Notes: generated by a model from the sequence alone, not told the origin. Positions 7,987 through 15,231 are shown, numbered from the stretch's first letter. The stretch: DNA of 64,000 nucleotides from MWDV01 sp964634255 (GCA_964634255.1 CAZWJC010000007.1:1-64000), one strand, 5' to 3'. Numbers and translations: made by a program.

Positions 7987-9051
7987 TCACTTCATCCGCG
8001 CCAGAATCTGATCCGTGATGGCCTGCACCGCCTTTTCGGCCTCTTCATCCAAACCTGCCTCTGTCTCGGTTTTCGCCGGCACCTGGCAACTCACGCCCGG
8101 ACGCCACTCGTCGTTGTCGCACAGCTCACATTCCTTAAGGCCGTAGCGGGGATCGACATAGCCGAGACTCTGCTTGATCTTGAGCAAATCCTGGAGCTGT
8201 CCCGGCGTGAACGTGTTCGGCGTCTTGCCAAGTTGCGCAGCGACCAGCAACGTGCGGCAATACGCTTCGATGATCTCCATCCGCCAGTAAGCTTCCTCGA
8301 TGTTGTTGTGCGACCACGTCACCACGCCGTGGTTGGCCATGAGAATGGTGTTGTGCTTGTCCACCAGATCGGCGACGAGTTGGCCCATCTCGGGCGTGCC
8401 GGGCGTGCGATACGGCGCGATCGCCACGCTGGCGAAGACCTCGTATTCCGGGATCATGCACGTCGGCGGCACAATGCCCGCCACGGCGAACCCGGTCGCG
8501 TACGGCGGATGGCAATGGCATGAGGCCATCACCTTCGGCTGCCGCTTCATCATCTGCAGATGCATCAGAATTTCGCTCGTGCGCTTCTTCACACCGCAAA
8601 GCTGGCTGCCCTCGAAATCCACCAGGCACATGTCCTCTGGTTTGAGCGAACCCTTGCTCACCAGCGTAGGCGTGCAGAGCGCCAAGTCTTCGCCGACGCG
8701 GATGGCCATGTTGCCGCCGTTGCCGTCCACGTAGGCGCGTTGCCAAAGCCGCTTGCCCATCTCGCAAATCTGCTCCTTCAACGAATGGCAATACGGCGAA
8801 TTGAAAAAGGCTTCCAGCTCCGCCTTCGAGGACTTCGACGTGAGAGGCTTCGCCGGCGGAAGCGGCTTTTCCGGGGCAGCCGCAGCGGGCTTCACACCTG
8901 TCGCCGCCGACTTCACGCCGCCGCCCGATTCCAAGTCGCGCAAGTAGTCACGCGCCGACGGCGTGAGAATGGCGTCCGCCGGCAGGTTGCGAACATCCTG
9001 CTCCTGGCGAACCATGGCTTCCAAATCGCGAAGACTGATAACCTGTTTCAT
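7987..9051 (-). CDS. Class II sugar-phosphate aldolase (fuculose/rhamnulose-1-phosphate type), BMC cargo
   Basis: A 354-aa protein; the core (about 76-300) is a zinc-dependent class II aldolase with ligands H179 and H181 (CHCHPPYATGF) and H241 (ANHGVVTW). It cleaves fuculose-1-P or rhamnulose-1-P to dihydroxyacetone phosphate and lactaldehyde, the volatile aldehyde the shell retains. It is much longer than the ~215-aa free-standing enzyme. An N-terminal helix (VISLRDLEAMVRQEQDVRNL) is joined by an Ala/Pro/Lys linker, and a C-terminal amphipathic helix follows (EKAVQAITDQILARMK, 339-354). Either could be an encapsulation peptide. The ATG at 9051 (MKQVISLRD) was preferred over an upstream in-frame start. 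Confidence 0.88.
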   Translation of the reverse strand: MKQVISLRDLEAMVRQEQDVRNLPADAILTPSARDYLRDLESGGGVKSAATGVKPAAAAPEKPLPPAKPLTSKSSKAELEAFFNSPYCHSLKEQICEMGKRLWQRAYVDGNGGNMAIRVGEDLALCTPTLVSKGSLKPEDMCLVDFEGSQLCGVKKRTSEILMHLQMMKRQPKVMASCHCHPPYATGFAVAGIVPPTCMIPEYEVFASVAIAPYRTPGTPEMGQLVADLVDKHNTILMANHGVVTWSHNNIEEAYWRMEIIEAYCRTLLVAAQLGKTPNTFTPGQLQDLLKIKQSLGYVDPRYGLKECELCDNDEWRPGVSCQVPAKTETEAGLDEEAEKAVQAITDQILARMK

Positions 9052-9071
9052 GACTCTGTTCCCAAATTCAT

Positions 9072-9377
9072 TCAGCCCTGCCACGGGCTGTAAAACATCT
9101 CGTCCACCAGCGCGGCGCTGATGGCGTCAATCGGCGTCGGCTTCTCAAACGGCTGGGCCGCTTCCGCGCCTTCCTCGTATCCGATGACCTGCCCTACCCC
9201 ACCGCCAAGCGCGTCATAAACCACCGGGCTGGCATCTTTGCCCAAGCTGAGCGGCGCATATAGGCCGCGCGCGTATTGCTCGCGACCAAACGGGCTGACA
9301 AGGAGAAAACGCCCACCTTCCAACGCGGGCACCGTTTTGCTCAACGTCACGCGACCGATGACCGTGCCGAGCTTCAT
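9072..9377 (-). CDS. BMC-P shell vertex protein (EutN/CcmL family), copy 1
   Basis: A 101-aa member of the EutN/CcmL (BMC-P) family, whose pentamers close the vertices of the icosahedral shell. It shows MKLGTVIGRVTLSKTVPAL, FLLVSPFG, a central VVYDALGGGVGQVIGYEEG corresponding to the usual D.LGAG.G..V.. strand-loop, and a hydrophobic C-terminus (ISAALVDEMFYSP). It starts four bases inside the end of the next BMC-P gene. It is the most divergent of the three BMC-P paralogues in this locus, lacking the usual ...AVDSVGAG... wording. Confidence 0.88.
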   Translation of the reverse strand: MKLGTVIGRVTLSKTVPALEGGRFLLVSPFGREQYARGLYAPLSLGKDASPVVYDALGGGVGQVIGYEEGAEAAQPFEKPTPIDAISAALVDEMFYSPWQG

Positions 9378-9652
9378 ACGCGCACTCCCGGTTCATGCTC
9401 ATCCACCACGCCCACCACGAGCCAGCGGACTGGGCTCTTGTTCTCGCCGACGGCTTTGCGCGCCGCCGCCCCGTCTGACGAAATCACCACCTGCTGATGC
9501 ATGCCGGCGCCGTGCGAGTCAATCGCCACTATCGGCGAGCCTTCAGTCTGCCCGTTCGTCCCGATCGGCTGGCAAATCACCAGCCGCCAGCCCTCGAAGC
9601 TCGGATGCTTGCGGGTGGCGACGACGTTGCCTTCAACGCGGGCGAGGAGCAT
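9374..9652 (-). CDS. BMC-P shell vertex protein (EutN/CcmL family), copy 2
   Basis: A 92-aa EutN/CcmL protein: MLLARVEGNVVATRKHPSFE, WRLVICQPIG, IVAIDSHGAGMHQQVVISSD (the typical AxDx.GAG..E.V.... core) and a final VVGVVDEHE. It forms pentamers at shell vertices. It overlaps copy 1 by four bases and begins three bases after the aldehyde dehydrogenase stop, so the three genes are almost certainly co-transcribed and translationally coupled. Confidence 0.9.
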   Translation of the reverse strand: MLLARVEGNVVATRKHPSFEGWRLVICQPIGTNGQTEGSPIVAIDSHGAGMHQQVVISSDGAAARKAVGENKSPVRWLVVGVVDEHEPGVRV

Positions 9653-9655
9653 GGC

Positions 9656-11164
9656 TCAGAAAATCCTCAGCTTGTCCACCATCACGCACCGGCGAACACG
9701 CGTGAACGTGCGCGGATTGCAGATACCCTCGCCCGTCGTCGTGGCGATGGAAAAGTTGGAGTAGCCTTCGCCGCCGCTGCCCAAGCCCGCAAGGCAAGAA
9801 CCGTTCTTGATGAACAGTGTTGTTTCGAGCGCCTTGCCCATCGCCGTCATGTTCGCCACGTCGTGTGAATGGATGATCGCCGAGTGTTTGTAGCCATGCT
9901 CAGCTTTCTTCGCCGCGGCGATGCCTTCCTCGACGGTCTTCACGCGGACCACCGGCACGAAAGGCATCATCTGCTCTTCCTCGACGAACAAATGATCGGC
10001 ATGCGTTTCGGCGAACAAGAGCTGTGTGCCCGCCGGAATCGTCGCGCCAGCGATCTTCGCCAGCACTTCGGGATCTCTGCCAATCAAGTCGCGATTCACG
10101 ACCGGATGCGGACAGCCGGCGCCTTGTCCGGGCGGAAAAACGAACGCCGCCTTTGCCAGTCGCTCCACCTGCGCGTCGTTCAGGCGATACGCGCCCGCTC
10201 TTTCCAGCGCCGCCATGAACTTGTCGAAGAACGGTTCGAGCACGAATACTTCCTTTTCACCGATGCAGAGCAAATTGTTGTCGTAGGCTGCGCCAAAGAC
10301 GACGCACTTCGCAGCGTTCGTCAGGCAGCTCGTGCCGTCCACCAAAACCGGCGGGTTGCCCGGCCCGGCGCACACGGCGCGCTTGCCGCTGGCCATAGCC
10401 GCTTTCACCACACCCGGCCCGCCCGTCACACAGAGCAGTCGAACGTTCTCGTTCTTGGCGATGGCGCTGAAGGATTCCAACGTCGGCGGGTCCACGATGC
10501 ACGCGAGGTTCTCGATGCCGAGCTCCCGGTGGATTGTCTGGTTGAAAAACCGCGCCGCCGTCACCGCGCACTTGTAGGCGCCCGGATGCGCGTTGAACAC
10601 CGCCGCGTTACCCGCCGCTGCCATGCTGATGATGTTGCACGCCATCGTCGGGATCGAGTGCGTGCTGGGCGTGACTGCACCGATGACCCCGAACGGCGCA
10701 AACTCCTCCAGCGTGATGCCGTGATCGCCGCTCAGGCCGTAGGGATTCAAAAACTCTACGCCCGGGATGCCGCGCTGGCCTTTCAGTTTCTCGATCTTGT
10801 GGTCGAGCCGGCCGATCTTGGTCTCGTCGAGTTCCAGCCGTCCCCATTCCTCCGCCTTCGTCCAGCAAATCTCTTTGACCAGCTCAATGACTTTCTTGCG
10901 GCCCGCCACACCGGCTTCGGATAACTGCTGGTAAGCTTCGTGCGCCGCGGCACACGCTTCGTTGGCATCCTGAAAAACGCCAAACTTGCCGCGGCTGACC
11001 TTCGCCGCCGGCTTCGCGCCGATCGGGCAGCCGCAAGCTGGATTCACGACAGGCGAAACAACTGGCGTGGCAGGTGTGGCGGCGGCGGGTGTCTGTGTGC
11101 CGCCCAAGCGGCCCAAGACTTCAGCGACTACATCACGAATCAAAGTTTCGTTCACTGCACTCAC
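9656..11164 (-). CDS. CoA-acylating aldehyde dehydrogenase (PduP/EutE-like), BMC cargo
   Basis: A 502-aa protein. Residues 4-21 form an amphipathic helix (NETLIRDVVAEVLGRLGG) followed by an Ala/Pro-rich linker to about residue 55, the standard N-terminal encapsulation-peptide arrangement. The dehydrogenase body has FAPFGVIGAVTPSTHS, VTGGPGVVKAAM (nucleotide-binding turn), AGPGNPPVLVD and catalytic C300 (NNLLCIGEKEVFV). These belong to the acylating branch, which turns an aldehyde plus CoA and NAD+ into acyl-CoA. Here lactaldehyde to lactyl-CoA is the inferred reaction. The start overlaps the preceding 177-aa gene by four bases (ATGA). Confidence 0.93.
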   Translation of the reverse strand: MSAVNETLIRDVVAEVLGRLGGTQTPAAATPATPVVSPVVNPACGCPIGAKPAAKVSRGKFGVFQDANEACAAAHEAYQQLSEAGVAGRKKVIELVKEICWTKAEEWGRLELDETKIGRLDHKIEKLKGQRGIPGVEFLNPYGLSGDHGITLEEFAPFGVIGAVTPSTHSIPTMACNIISMAAAGNAAVFNAHPGAYKCAVTAARFFNQTIHRELGIENLACIVDPPTLESFSAIAKNENVRLLCVTGGPGVVKAAMASGKRAVCAGPGNPPVLVDGTSCLTNAAKCVVFGAAYDNNLLCIGEKEVFVLEPFFDKFMAALERAGAYRLNDAQVERLAKAAFVFPPGQGAGCPHPVVNRDLIGRDPEVLAKIAGATIPAGTQLLFAETHADHLFVEEEQMMPFVPVVRVKTVEEGIAAAKKAEHGYKHSAIIHSHDVANMTAMGKALETTLFIKNGSCLAGLGSGGEGYSNFSIATTTGEGICNPRTFTRVRRCVMVDKLRIF

Positions 11165-11694
11165 GTTGTTTTCGCCTTCTTTCGTTTGGTTTTCTTCCTT
11201 CTCGTTGTCGTTGCAGACCTCCGCTTAGATAGTACTTCCTTCAACAACGATTCAACCTTGGCAGCCGGTAATTCTTCGCCGGTCGCAACACGAAGAACCG
11301 TTTCCTCAAAATATTCATCACCCTTTTCTATGCCGCGGACGATGAGCTCAACCGGCTCGTGATGTCTGTCACCCCTCTTAATTCCATCCGACCGTGCCTT
11401 GATAATTGCGGCAACAAGATTGATAACAGCAGCACTTAACGTCACGCCGGCAGCTGCATACTGAACCCACGTCAGAATCTCAGGACCACTCTCATGCTCT
11501 TCAAGCCGAAATACTTCTGAGTCCCTGTGCGACCAGAGCGCATCAATATCGCGATATGCCGATGGACAACAAGAGCGATGGAAACACCCTGCCGTCGCGC
11601 GAATCTTGATCGAAACGGCAAGCCCTGCGGATTGAGAACCCCGCGCAAAGCTCGCCATCCGGTCACGAAATTGAGCCTGCCAGTAAGTGTCCAT
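11161..11694 (-). CDS. Unrecognised small protein embedded in BMC operon
   Basis: A 177-aa protein whose family I do not recognise. Residues 73-99 (ILTWVQYAAAGVTLSAAVIN and on) are hydrophobic and could form a membrane helix or a buried hairpin. They are followed by IKARSDGIKRGDRHHEPVEL, a soluble segment, and a very basic Lys/Arg tail (158-174: KRRSATTTRRKKTKRKK). The Cys/His pair CFHRSCC is at 37-43. It overlaps the aldehyde dehydrogenase start by four bases and follows a BMC-P stop by eight, so it is fully integrated in the shell operon. It is not a recognised shell or cargo protein. The start at 11694 gives the only good codon-rich frame; the open frame upstream is an antisense-like shadow of the BMC-P gene. 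Confidence 0.6.
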   Translation of the reverse strand: MDTYWQAQFRDRMASFARGSQSAGLAVSIKIRATAGCFHRSCCPSAYRDIDALWSHRDSEVFRLEEHESGPEILTWVQYAAAGVTLSAAVINLVAAIIKARSDGIKRGDRHHEPVELIVRGIEKGDEYFEETVLRVATGEELPAAKVESLLKEVLSKRRSATTTRRKKTKRKKAKTT

Positions 11695-11702
11695 TCGTGT
11701 TC

Positions 11703-12014
11703 TCAGGCTTTGGCGCTGAAAACCTGTTTCCCCAGCACGTCCACCGTGTCCACAATCCCGATGATAACGGCGTCCACGGGCGCGTCCTTCATGCCGGGGG
11801 CGAGACGGGCCGAGCTGCCTTGTGTAAAGAGCACCATCTCGCCGACGCCCGCACCCACGCTGTCCACCGCCACGATGGTGTTCGCGCCGGGGCGAAACTT
11901 CGTGGGGTCTTTGTCGTCCACGAGCTGGGGGCGCAGCAACAGCATCTTGCGCCCGCTCATGGACGGGTCTTTCTTGGTCGCGACAACCGCGCCTTCGACT
12001 TTGGCCAAAAACAT
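11703..12014 (-). CDS. BMC-P shell vertex protein (EutN/CcmL family), copy 3
   Basis: A 103-aa EutN/CcmL protein with the cleanest family signature of the three: MFLAKVEGAVVATKKDPSM, MLLLRPQLVD, IVAVDSVGAGVGEMVLFTQG and VIGIVDTVDV. It forms pentameric vertex caps of the shell. The 92 bases upstream of its start contain a word-like inverted repeat (12021-12103) instead of another gene. Downstream it is separated by eight bases from the unrecognised 177-aa gene. Confidence 0.93.
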   Translation of the reverse strand: MFLAKVEGAVVATKKDPSMSGRKMLLLRPQLVDDKDPTKFRPGANTIVAVDSVGAGVGEMVLFTQGSSARLAPGMKDAPVDAVIIGIVDTVDVLGKQVFSAKA

Positions 12015-12020
12015 TGGAGT

Positions 12021-12103
12021 CAGTAGTTCGTAGCCAGTGGTCAGTAGCAGAAGTAGTCGTGGGCGTAGTGTCTGACACGAACTACTGACTACTGACTACT
12101 GAC
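12021..12103. repeat. Quasi-palindromic word repeat in BMC operon
   Basis: The intergenic gap between a BMC-H and a BMC-P gene is filled by an imperfect inverted repeat built from short words. CAGTAGTTCG (12021-12030) is matched exactly in reverse complement by CGAACTACTG (12078-12087), and the right side continues with three ACTACTGACT-like repeats to 12103. It could fold into a long hairpin in the transcript. The same word style (AGTAGTCAGTGGTC) appears inside uvrA near 33154-33188. Confidence 0.75.
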
Positions 12104-12106
12104 GAG

Positions 12107-12391
12107 TTACTTCTTCTTCGGCAGCACCGCTTCCACGTCCGCATGCGGACGGGCGATGACATGCACGCTGACCACTTCGCCTTTGATGGCTTTGATGGCC
12201 TGCGCGCCGGCATCCGTGGCGGCTTTCACTGCGGCGACGTCGCCCACGACGCATGCCGTGACGAGCGCATTGCCGACTTGCATCATCGGGCCGGCGAGCT
12301 CGACGTTCGCCGCCTTGAGCATCGCGTCTGTGCCCTCGACGAGGGCTACGAGGCCGCGCGTTTCAATCATGCCAATTGCTTGTTGTGCCAT
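12107..12391 (-). CDS. BMC-H shell hexamer protein, copy 1
   Basis: A 94-aa BMC-domain protein: AIGMIETRGLVALVEGTDAM, then the central MQVGNALVTACVVGDVAAVK, and ATDAGAQAIKAIKGEVVSVH with HVIARPHADVE at the end. BMC-H proteins form hexagonal tiles of the shell whose central pore passes substrates. The pore-loop position reads VGNA where the other two copies have VGSG and IGGG, so the pore of this tile should differ. It is co-directional with acetate kinase, 32 bases downstream of that gene's stop. Confidence 0.95.
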   Translation of the reverse strand: MAQQAIGMIETRGLVALVEGTDAMLKAANVELAGPMMQVGNALVTACVVGDVAAVKAATDAGAQAIKAIKGEVVSVHVIARPHADVEAVLPKKK

Positions 12392-12423
12392 AGATTTCTT
12401 TTCAGTTGCGTGTTGTGAAATTG

Positions 12424-13614
12424 TCAGTTCTTCCGGTTTTCCAAAAATCGTTTTACCTCGCGCGCTACGACCAACTCCTCGTTCGTGGGGATGACCATGA
12501 CCTTCACGCGCGAATCCACGGCGCTGATGATCGCTTCCTGCGCTTTCGTCGCGGCATTCTTCGCCGGATCGAGCACGATGCCAAGCTGGTCGAGGTTTGC
12601 ACAGATCGCGGCGCGCAGCTCCACTTGGTTCTCGCCGATGCCCGCGGTGAACACCAGCGCGTCACAGCAGTTGAGTTCGAGAAAGTAACTGCCGATCCAT
12701 TGACGGGCGCTGGCCACGAAGGTATTGAGAGCGAGCTTCGCCTTCCCGTTCCCCTGCCCCGCCGCCGTGCAAATATCACGAATGTCGTTGCTCACCCCAC
12801 TCAGGCCCTTGAGCCCTGCGTCTTTGCATAGCTGGCGCTCCACTTCGTCGAGGCTCAGGCCCAGCGTGCGCATTACGAACGGCACTGCGAAGCTGTCGAG
12901 GTCTCCGACGCGGTTGTTGTGCGGCAGGCCGGATTGCGGACTCATGCCGAGGCTGTTGCCGATGGCGACACCGTTGCGAATACCGGTGATGCTCGAACTG
13001 CCGCCGAGGTGGCAAGAAATCACGCGCAGCGCTGGCTCGCGAACGGGTGACTTGCCGCCGTCCACGTACAGCCTGCGGGCGCGGGCAGCGACATCTTCGC
13101 GGCCCAGTAACTCGGCGGAACGTTCGGCGATGAACTTGTGGCTCGCACCGTGAAAACCCCAACGGCGCACACCGGCTTGATACCAGGCGTCCGGCACGGC
13201 ATAGCGCATTGCAGCCTCGGGCGCCCACTGGTAGAAGGCGGTTTCAAACAGCCCGACCAGCGGCGTCTGCGGCATCCGCTGAGCGAAGAGACGAATGCCG
13301 CTGATGTAGGGTGGGTTGTGCGCCGGCGCGATGGCGTTGAAGGCTTCCATCGCCTTCACCACCGATTCGTCAAGCTGCACGCAACCCGTCACGCCCTTGG
13401 CCAGCACGGTTTTGAAACCCACCGCTGCGAGGTCGCTGTCACCGGTGATGTGGCCACCGTCGCGGAGCTGGCCGAGGCAATCTTCGATCGCCTTCGGGTA
13501 ATCCGCCACCCGTTCGAAGCCACCCTTGTGAAGCATGCGCTCGCCGCCGTTCGAGCAATCGAACAGCCGCCACTTGAGCGACGTGCTCCCGAGATTGGCG
13601 ACGAGAATTTTCAT
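12424..13614 (-). CDS. ackA: Acetate kinase family, BMC-associated
   Basis: A 396-aa ASKHA-fold kinase. It shows the N-terminal LVANLGSTSLKWRLFD phosphate loop, the substrate motif APAHNPPYISGI, VGLFETAFYQ, RWGFHGASHKF and the C-terminal FTAGIGENQVELR. It makes ATP and free acid from the acyl-phosphate produced by PduL. Some segments depart from ordinary acetate kinase: SPQSGLPHNNRVGDLD stands where most have TPLEG...GTRSGDID, and HLGGSSSITG replaces HLGNGASI. This suggests an adapted acyl pocket, perhaps for lactyl-phosphate. It lies between BMC-H genes. The start MKILVANLG at 13614 is unambiguous. Confidence 0.93.
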   Translation of the reverse strand: MKILVANLGSTSLKWRLFDCSNGGERMLHKGGFERVADYPKAIEDCLGQLRDGGHITGDSDLAAVGFKTVLAKGVTGCVQLDESVVKAMEAFNAIAPAHNPPYISGIRLFAQRMPQTPLVGLFETAFYQWAPEAAMRYAVPDAWYQAGVRRWGFHGASHKFIAERSAELLGREDVAARARRLYVDGGKSPVREPALRVISCHLGGSSSITGIRNGVAIGNSLGMSPQSGLPHNNRVGDLDSFAVPFVMRTLGLSLDEVERQLCKDAGLKGLSGVSNDIRDICTAAGQGNGKAKLALNTFVASARQWIGSYFLELNCCDALVFTAGIGENQVELRAAICANLDQLGIVLDPAKNAATKAQEAIISAVDSRVKVMVIPTNEELVVAREVKRFLENRKN

Positions 13615-13625
13615 GGCGAGGAGCC

Positions 13626-13702
13626 AGGAGTTAGAAGCTACGAGCTAGAATCTCTGGGCCGCGCGGCGCACTGGAATTCTAACTTCTATCTTCTTGCTCC
13701 TA
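13626..13702. repeat. Quasi-palindromic word repeat upstream of ackA
   Basis: The 97-base gap between a BMC-H gene and ackA holds AGGAGTTAGAAGCTACGAGC (from 13626) and, inverted, TTCTAACTTCTATCTTCTTG (from 13676, read toward 13702). The words TTAGAAG and CTTCTA recur on both sides of a GC-rich loop, giving a long imperfect hairpin. It is the same type of element as at 12021-12103 and 14373-14471 but built from different words. Confidence 0.7.
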
Positions 13703-13711
13703 CCTTCCGTG

Positions 13712-13990
13712 TCATTGCAGCCACTTGCCCAGCCCGGCCAAACCCTCGTGCGGGCGCGGGATGACTTGAACGCTGATGACCTGGCCCACTTGGGCGGCAG
13801 CCGCAGCGCCAGCGTCGGTTGCGGCTTTCACCGCCGCCACATCCCCGCGGAAGAACGCGGTCACGTAACCGCTGCCGACCTTTTCCCAGCCGGTCATGGT
13901 GACGTTCGCCGACTTGAGCGCGGCGTCGCTGGCTTCCATGAGGGCGCAGAGGCCCTTGCACTCGATCATTCCAACAGCTTGCTGTGACAT
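13712..13990 (-). CDS. BMC-H shell hexamer protein, copy 2
   Basis: A 92-aa BMC-domain protein: AVGMIECKGLCALMEASDAA, EKVGSGYVTAFFRGDVAAVK (pore-loop segment), ATDAGAAAAAQVGQVISVQV and the terminal IPRPHEGLAGLG. It forms shell hexamers. It differs from copy 1 in the pore loop (VGSG) and in a bulky FFR after it, so mixed hexamers or distinct tiles are possible. It sits 37 bases downstream of BMC-H copy 3 and is followed by a hairpin-forming repeat and ackA. Confidence 0.95.
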   Translation of the reverse strand: MSQQAVGMIECKGLCALMEASDAALKSANVTMTGWEKVGSGYVTAFFRGDVAAVKAATDAGAAAAAQVGQVISVQVIPRPHEGLAGLGKWLQ

Positions 13991-14027
13991 AATCAGTAAA
14001 TCGTTGAGGTTTGAGGTTGTGAGGCGA

Positions 14028-14318
14028 TTACTTGCCGGTCTTGGCGATTTCGCCGACGAAGGCTTTCACGAGGTCGTCGTGCGGACGCGCGATGATGTGG
14101 GCGCTGACCAGTTCGCCGACCTTGCCCGCCGCCTTCGAGCCGGCGTCCACGGCGGCCTTGATACTGCCCACGTCGCCCTGGGCCAGCACGGTGATCAGCC
14201 CGCCGCCGATGGGAATGGTTTTCACGAGGGTCACGTTGGCCGCCTTGACCATCGCGTCGCTGGCTTCGACGCTGCCGACGTAGCCTTTGGTTTCAATCAT
14301 GCCGAGTGCTTCGCTCAT
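14028..14318 (-). CDS. BMC-H shell hexamer protein, copy 3
   Basis: A 96-aa BMC-domain protein: ALGMIETKGYVGSVEASDAM, KTIPIGGGLITVLAQGDVGS with the canonical pore-type IGGG, DAGSKAAGKVGELVSAHIIA and RPHDDLVKAF. It is the closest of the three to standard BMC-H proteins (the G-x-I-T... pore context) and is probably the main shell tile. It is the first shell gene after pduL, separated from it by 151 bases that hold an inverted-repeat element. Confidence 0.95.
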   Translation of the reverse strand: MSEALGMIETKGYVGSVEASDAMVKAANVTLVKTIPIGGGLITVLAQGDVGSIKAAVDAGSKAAGKVGELVSAHIIARPHDDLVKAFVGEIAKTGK

Positions 14319-14372
14319 AGTTTGTCTGTTTGTTGATGGTTAAAAGTCGTCGAGGAAAGAAAGGGAAACATC

Positions 14373-14471
14373 GAACATTCAACATCCAACTCCCAACCCC
14401 CAAGGAGCGCCGCACTACACGCGATGTGGGCGACTCGTTGTTGAGCGTTGAATGTTGAGCGTTGGATGTTC
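14373..14471. repeat. Inverted word repeat between pduL and first shell gene
   Basis: GAACATTCAACATCCAAC (14373-14390) is echoed in reverse complement by GTTGAATGTTGAGCGTTGGA (14447-14466), with the right side reaching the pduL stop codon at 14470-14472. The words ATTCAACATCC and its complement are repeated with small changes. It could fold as a large stem-loop between pduL and the shell genes, possibly affecting relative expression, but it resembles the dispersed elements elsewhere in the window. Confidence 0.75.
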
Positions 14472-15147
14472 ATTTCACCAATTCGCAGAACGTATCCGGC
14501 TGGAGGTTGCAGGCGTTGCCTTCGTCGGTGTCAATGTGGACCTCCAGCTTGAAGCTCTTGTCCACTCGGCACAGCATGCGATCCAGCACGATGCCGCAAT
14601 CGCCGCCGATCCGCAGCTTCATGTTGTCGCCGGGTTTGACGCCGTAGAACTCGGCATCGGTCGGATGCATGTGAACGTGTCGCAACGCGCGGATCACGCC
14701 TTCCTTCATCTCGAAGAAACCCGCTGGGCCCATCAACATGCAGCCGGGCGTGTCCTTGATGTTGCCCGAGGCGCGCAACGGAATCTCGAAACCCAGCGCA
14801 ATAGCATCGGTGTAGGCGAGCTCGACCTGGTTCAGATTCCGGCAAGGGCCGAGAATGCGGAGATTTGAAATCACGCGGCTGCGCGGACCGATCAGCGTTA
14901 CGGTTTCCTTCGCTGCAAACTGCCCGTCTTGATAAAGCCACTTGTGAACAGTGAGCTGTGAACCCTTGCCGAACAAAGCCTCCACGGCCTCTGGAGTCAG
15001 ATGGCAATGGCGCGCGCTGATGTTTACAACGAGCGGATTCGGCGCGGTCGCGACGCGCGGGAGCGGCTTGCCGAGCCGTGCATAGACGGCTTGGCGAACC
15101 ATGTGTTCAACCACGGCTCTGTGCGGTGCTGGTGCGGCTACAGCCAT
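14470..15147 (-). CDS. pduL: PduL-type phosphotransacylase, BMC cargo
   Basis: A 225-aa protein made of two PduL beta-barrel halves. Zinc-site histidines are visible in NISARHCHLTPEA (H47, H49), RALRHVHMHPTDAE (H157, H159, H161) and LEVHIDTDEGNAC (H204). It converts acyl-CoA plus phosphate to acyl-phosphate and recycles CoA within the compartment. Residues 9-27 (HRAVVEHMVRQAVYARLGK) form an amphipathic helix followed by a Pro/Ala linker, an encapsulation-peptide-like N-terminus. It is the first gene of the BMC operon and is divergent from the DeoR-type regulator. Confidence 0.95.
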   Translation of the reverse strand: MAVAAPAPHRAVVEHMVRQAVYARLGKPLPRVATAPNPLVVNISARHCHLTPEAVEALFGKGSQLTVHKWLYQDGQFAAKETVTLIGPRSRVISNLRILGPCRNLNQVELAYTDAIALGFEIPLRASGNIKDTPGCMLMGPAGFFEMKEGVIRALRHVHMHPTDAEFYGVKPGDNMKLRIGGDCGIVLDRMLCRVDKSFKLEVHIDTDEGNACNLQPDTFCELVK

Positions 15148-15179
15148 AACGCGCTAGATTCTGACTGTTTCGGCACACA

Positions 15180-15185
15180 AGTCAA
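15180..15185 (-). promoter_or_regulatory. Possible -35 element for BMC operon
   Basis: Read on the minus strand, 15185-15180 gives TTGACT, one mismatch from the sigma-70 consensus, 33 bases before the pduL ATG. No strong -10 follows at 17 bases (AGAATC-like sequence only), so the call is tentative. It abuts the triple repeat at 15190-15219, which would place a bound regulator just upstream of this promoter. Confidence 0.3.
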
Positions 15186-15189
15186 CATT

Positions 15190-15219
15190 TATCTTGCAAT
15201 ATCTACCAATATCTATCAA
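15190..15219. promoter_or_regulatory. Triple 10-bp direct repeat, candidate DeoR operator
   Basis: Three tandem copies, TATCTTGCAA, TATCTACCAA and TATCTATCAA, lie head to tail in the 84-base divergent region between pduL and the DeoR-type gene. The 10-base period places each copy on the same face of the helix, as expected for cooperative binding of a multimeric regulator. It is also the only AT-rich part of the spacer. Binding by the adjacent DeoR-type protein is inferred from position. Confidence 0.6.
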
Positions 15220-15231
15220 AGTCGCGCCTGA

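Noticed and set aside
11695..12078. N-terminal extension of the 177-aa BMC-operon protein
   Set aside because: The extra residues are antisense-like to the BMC-P gene and have no domain character; the ATG at 11694 fits the operon spacing.
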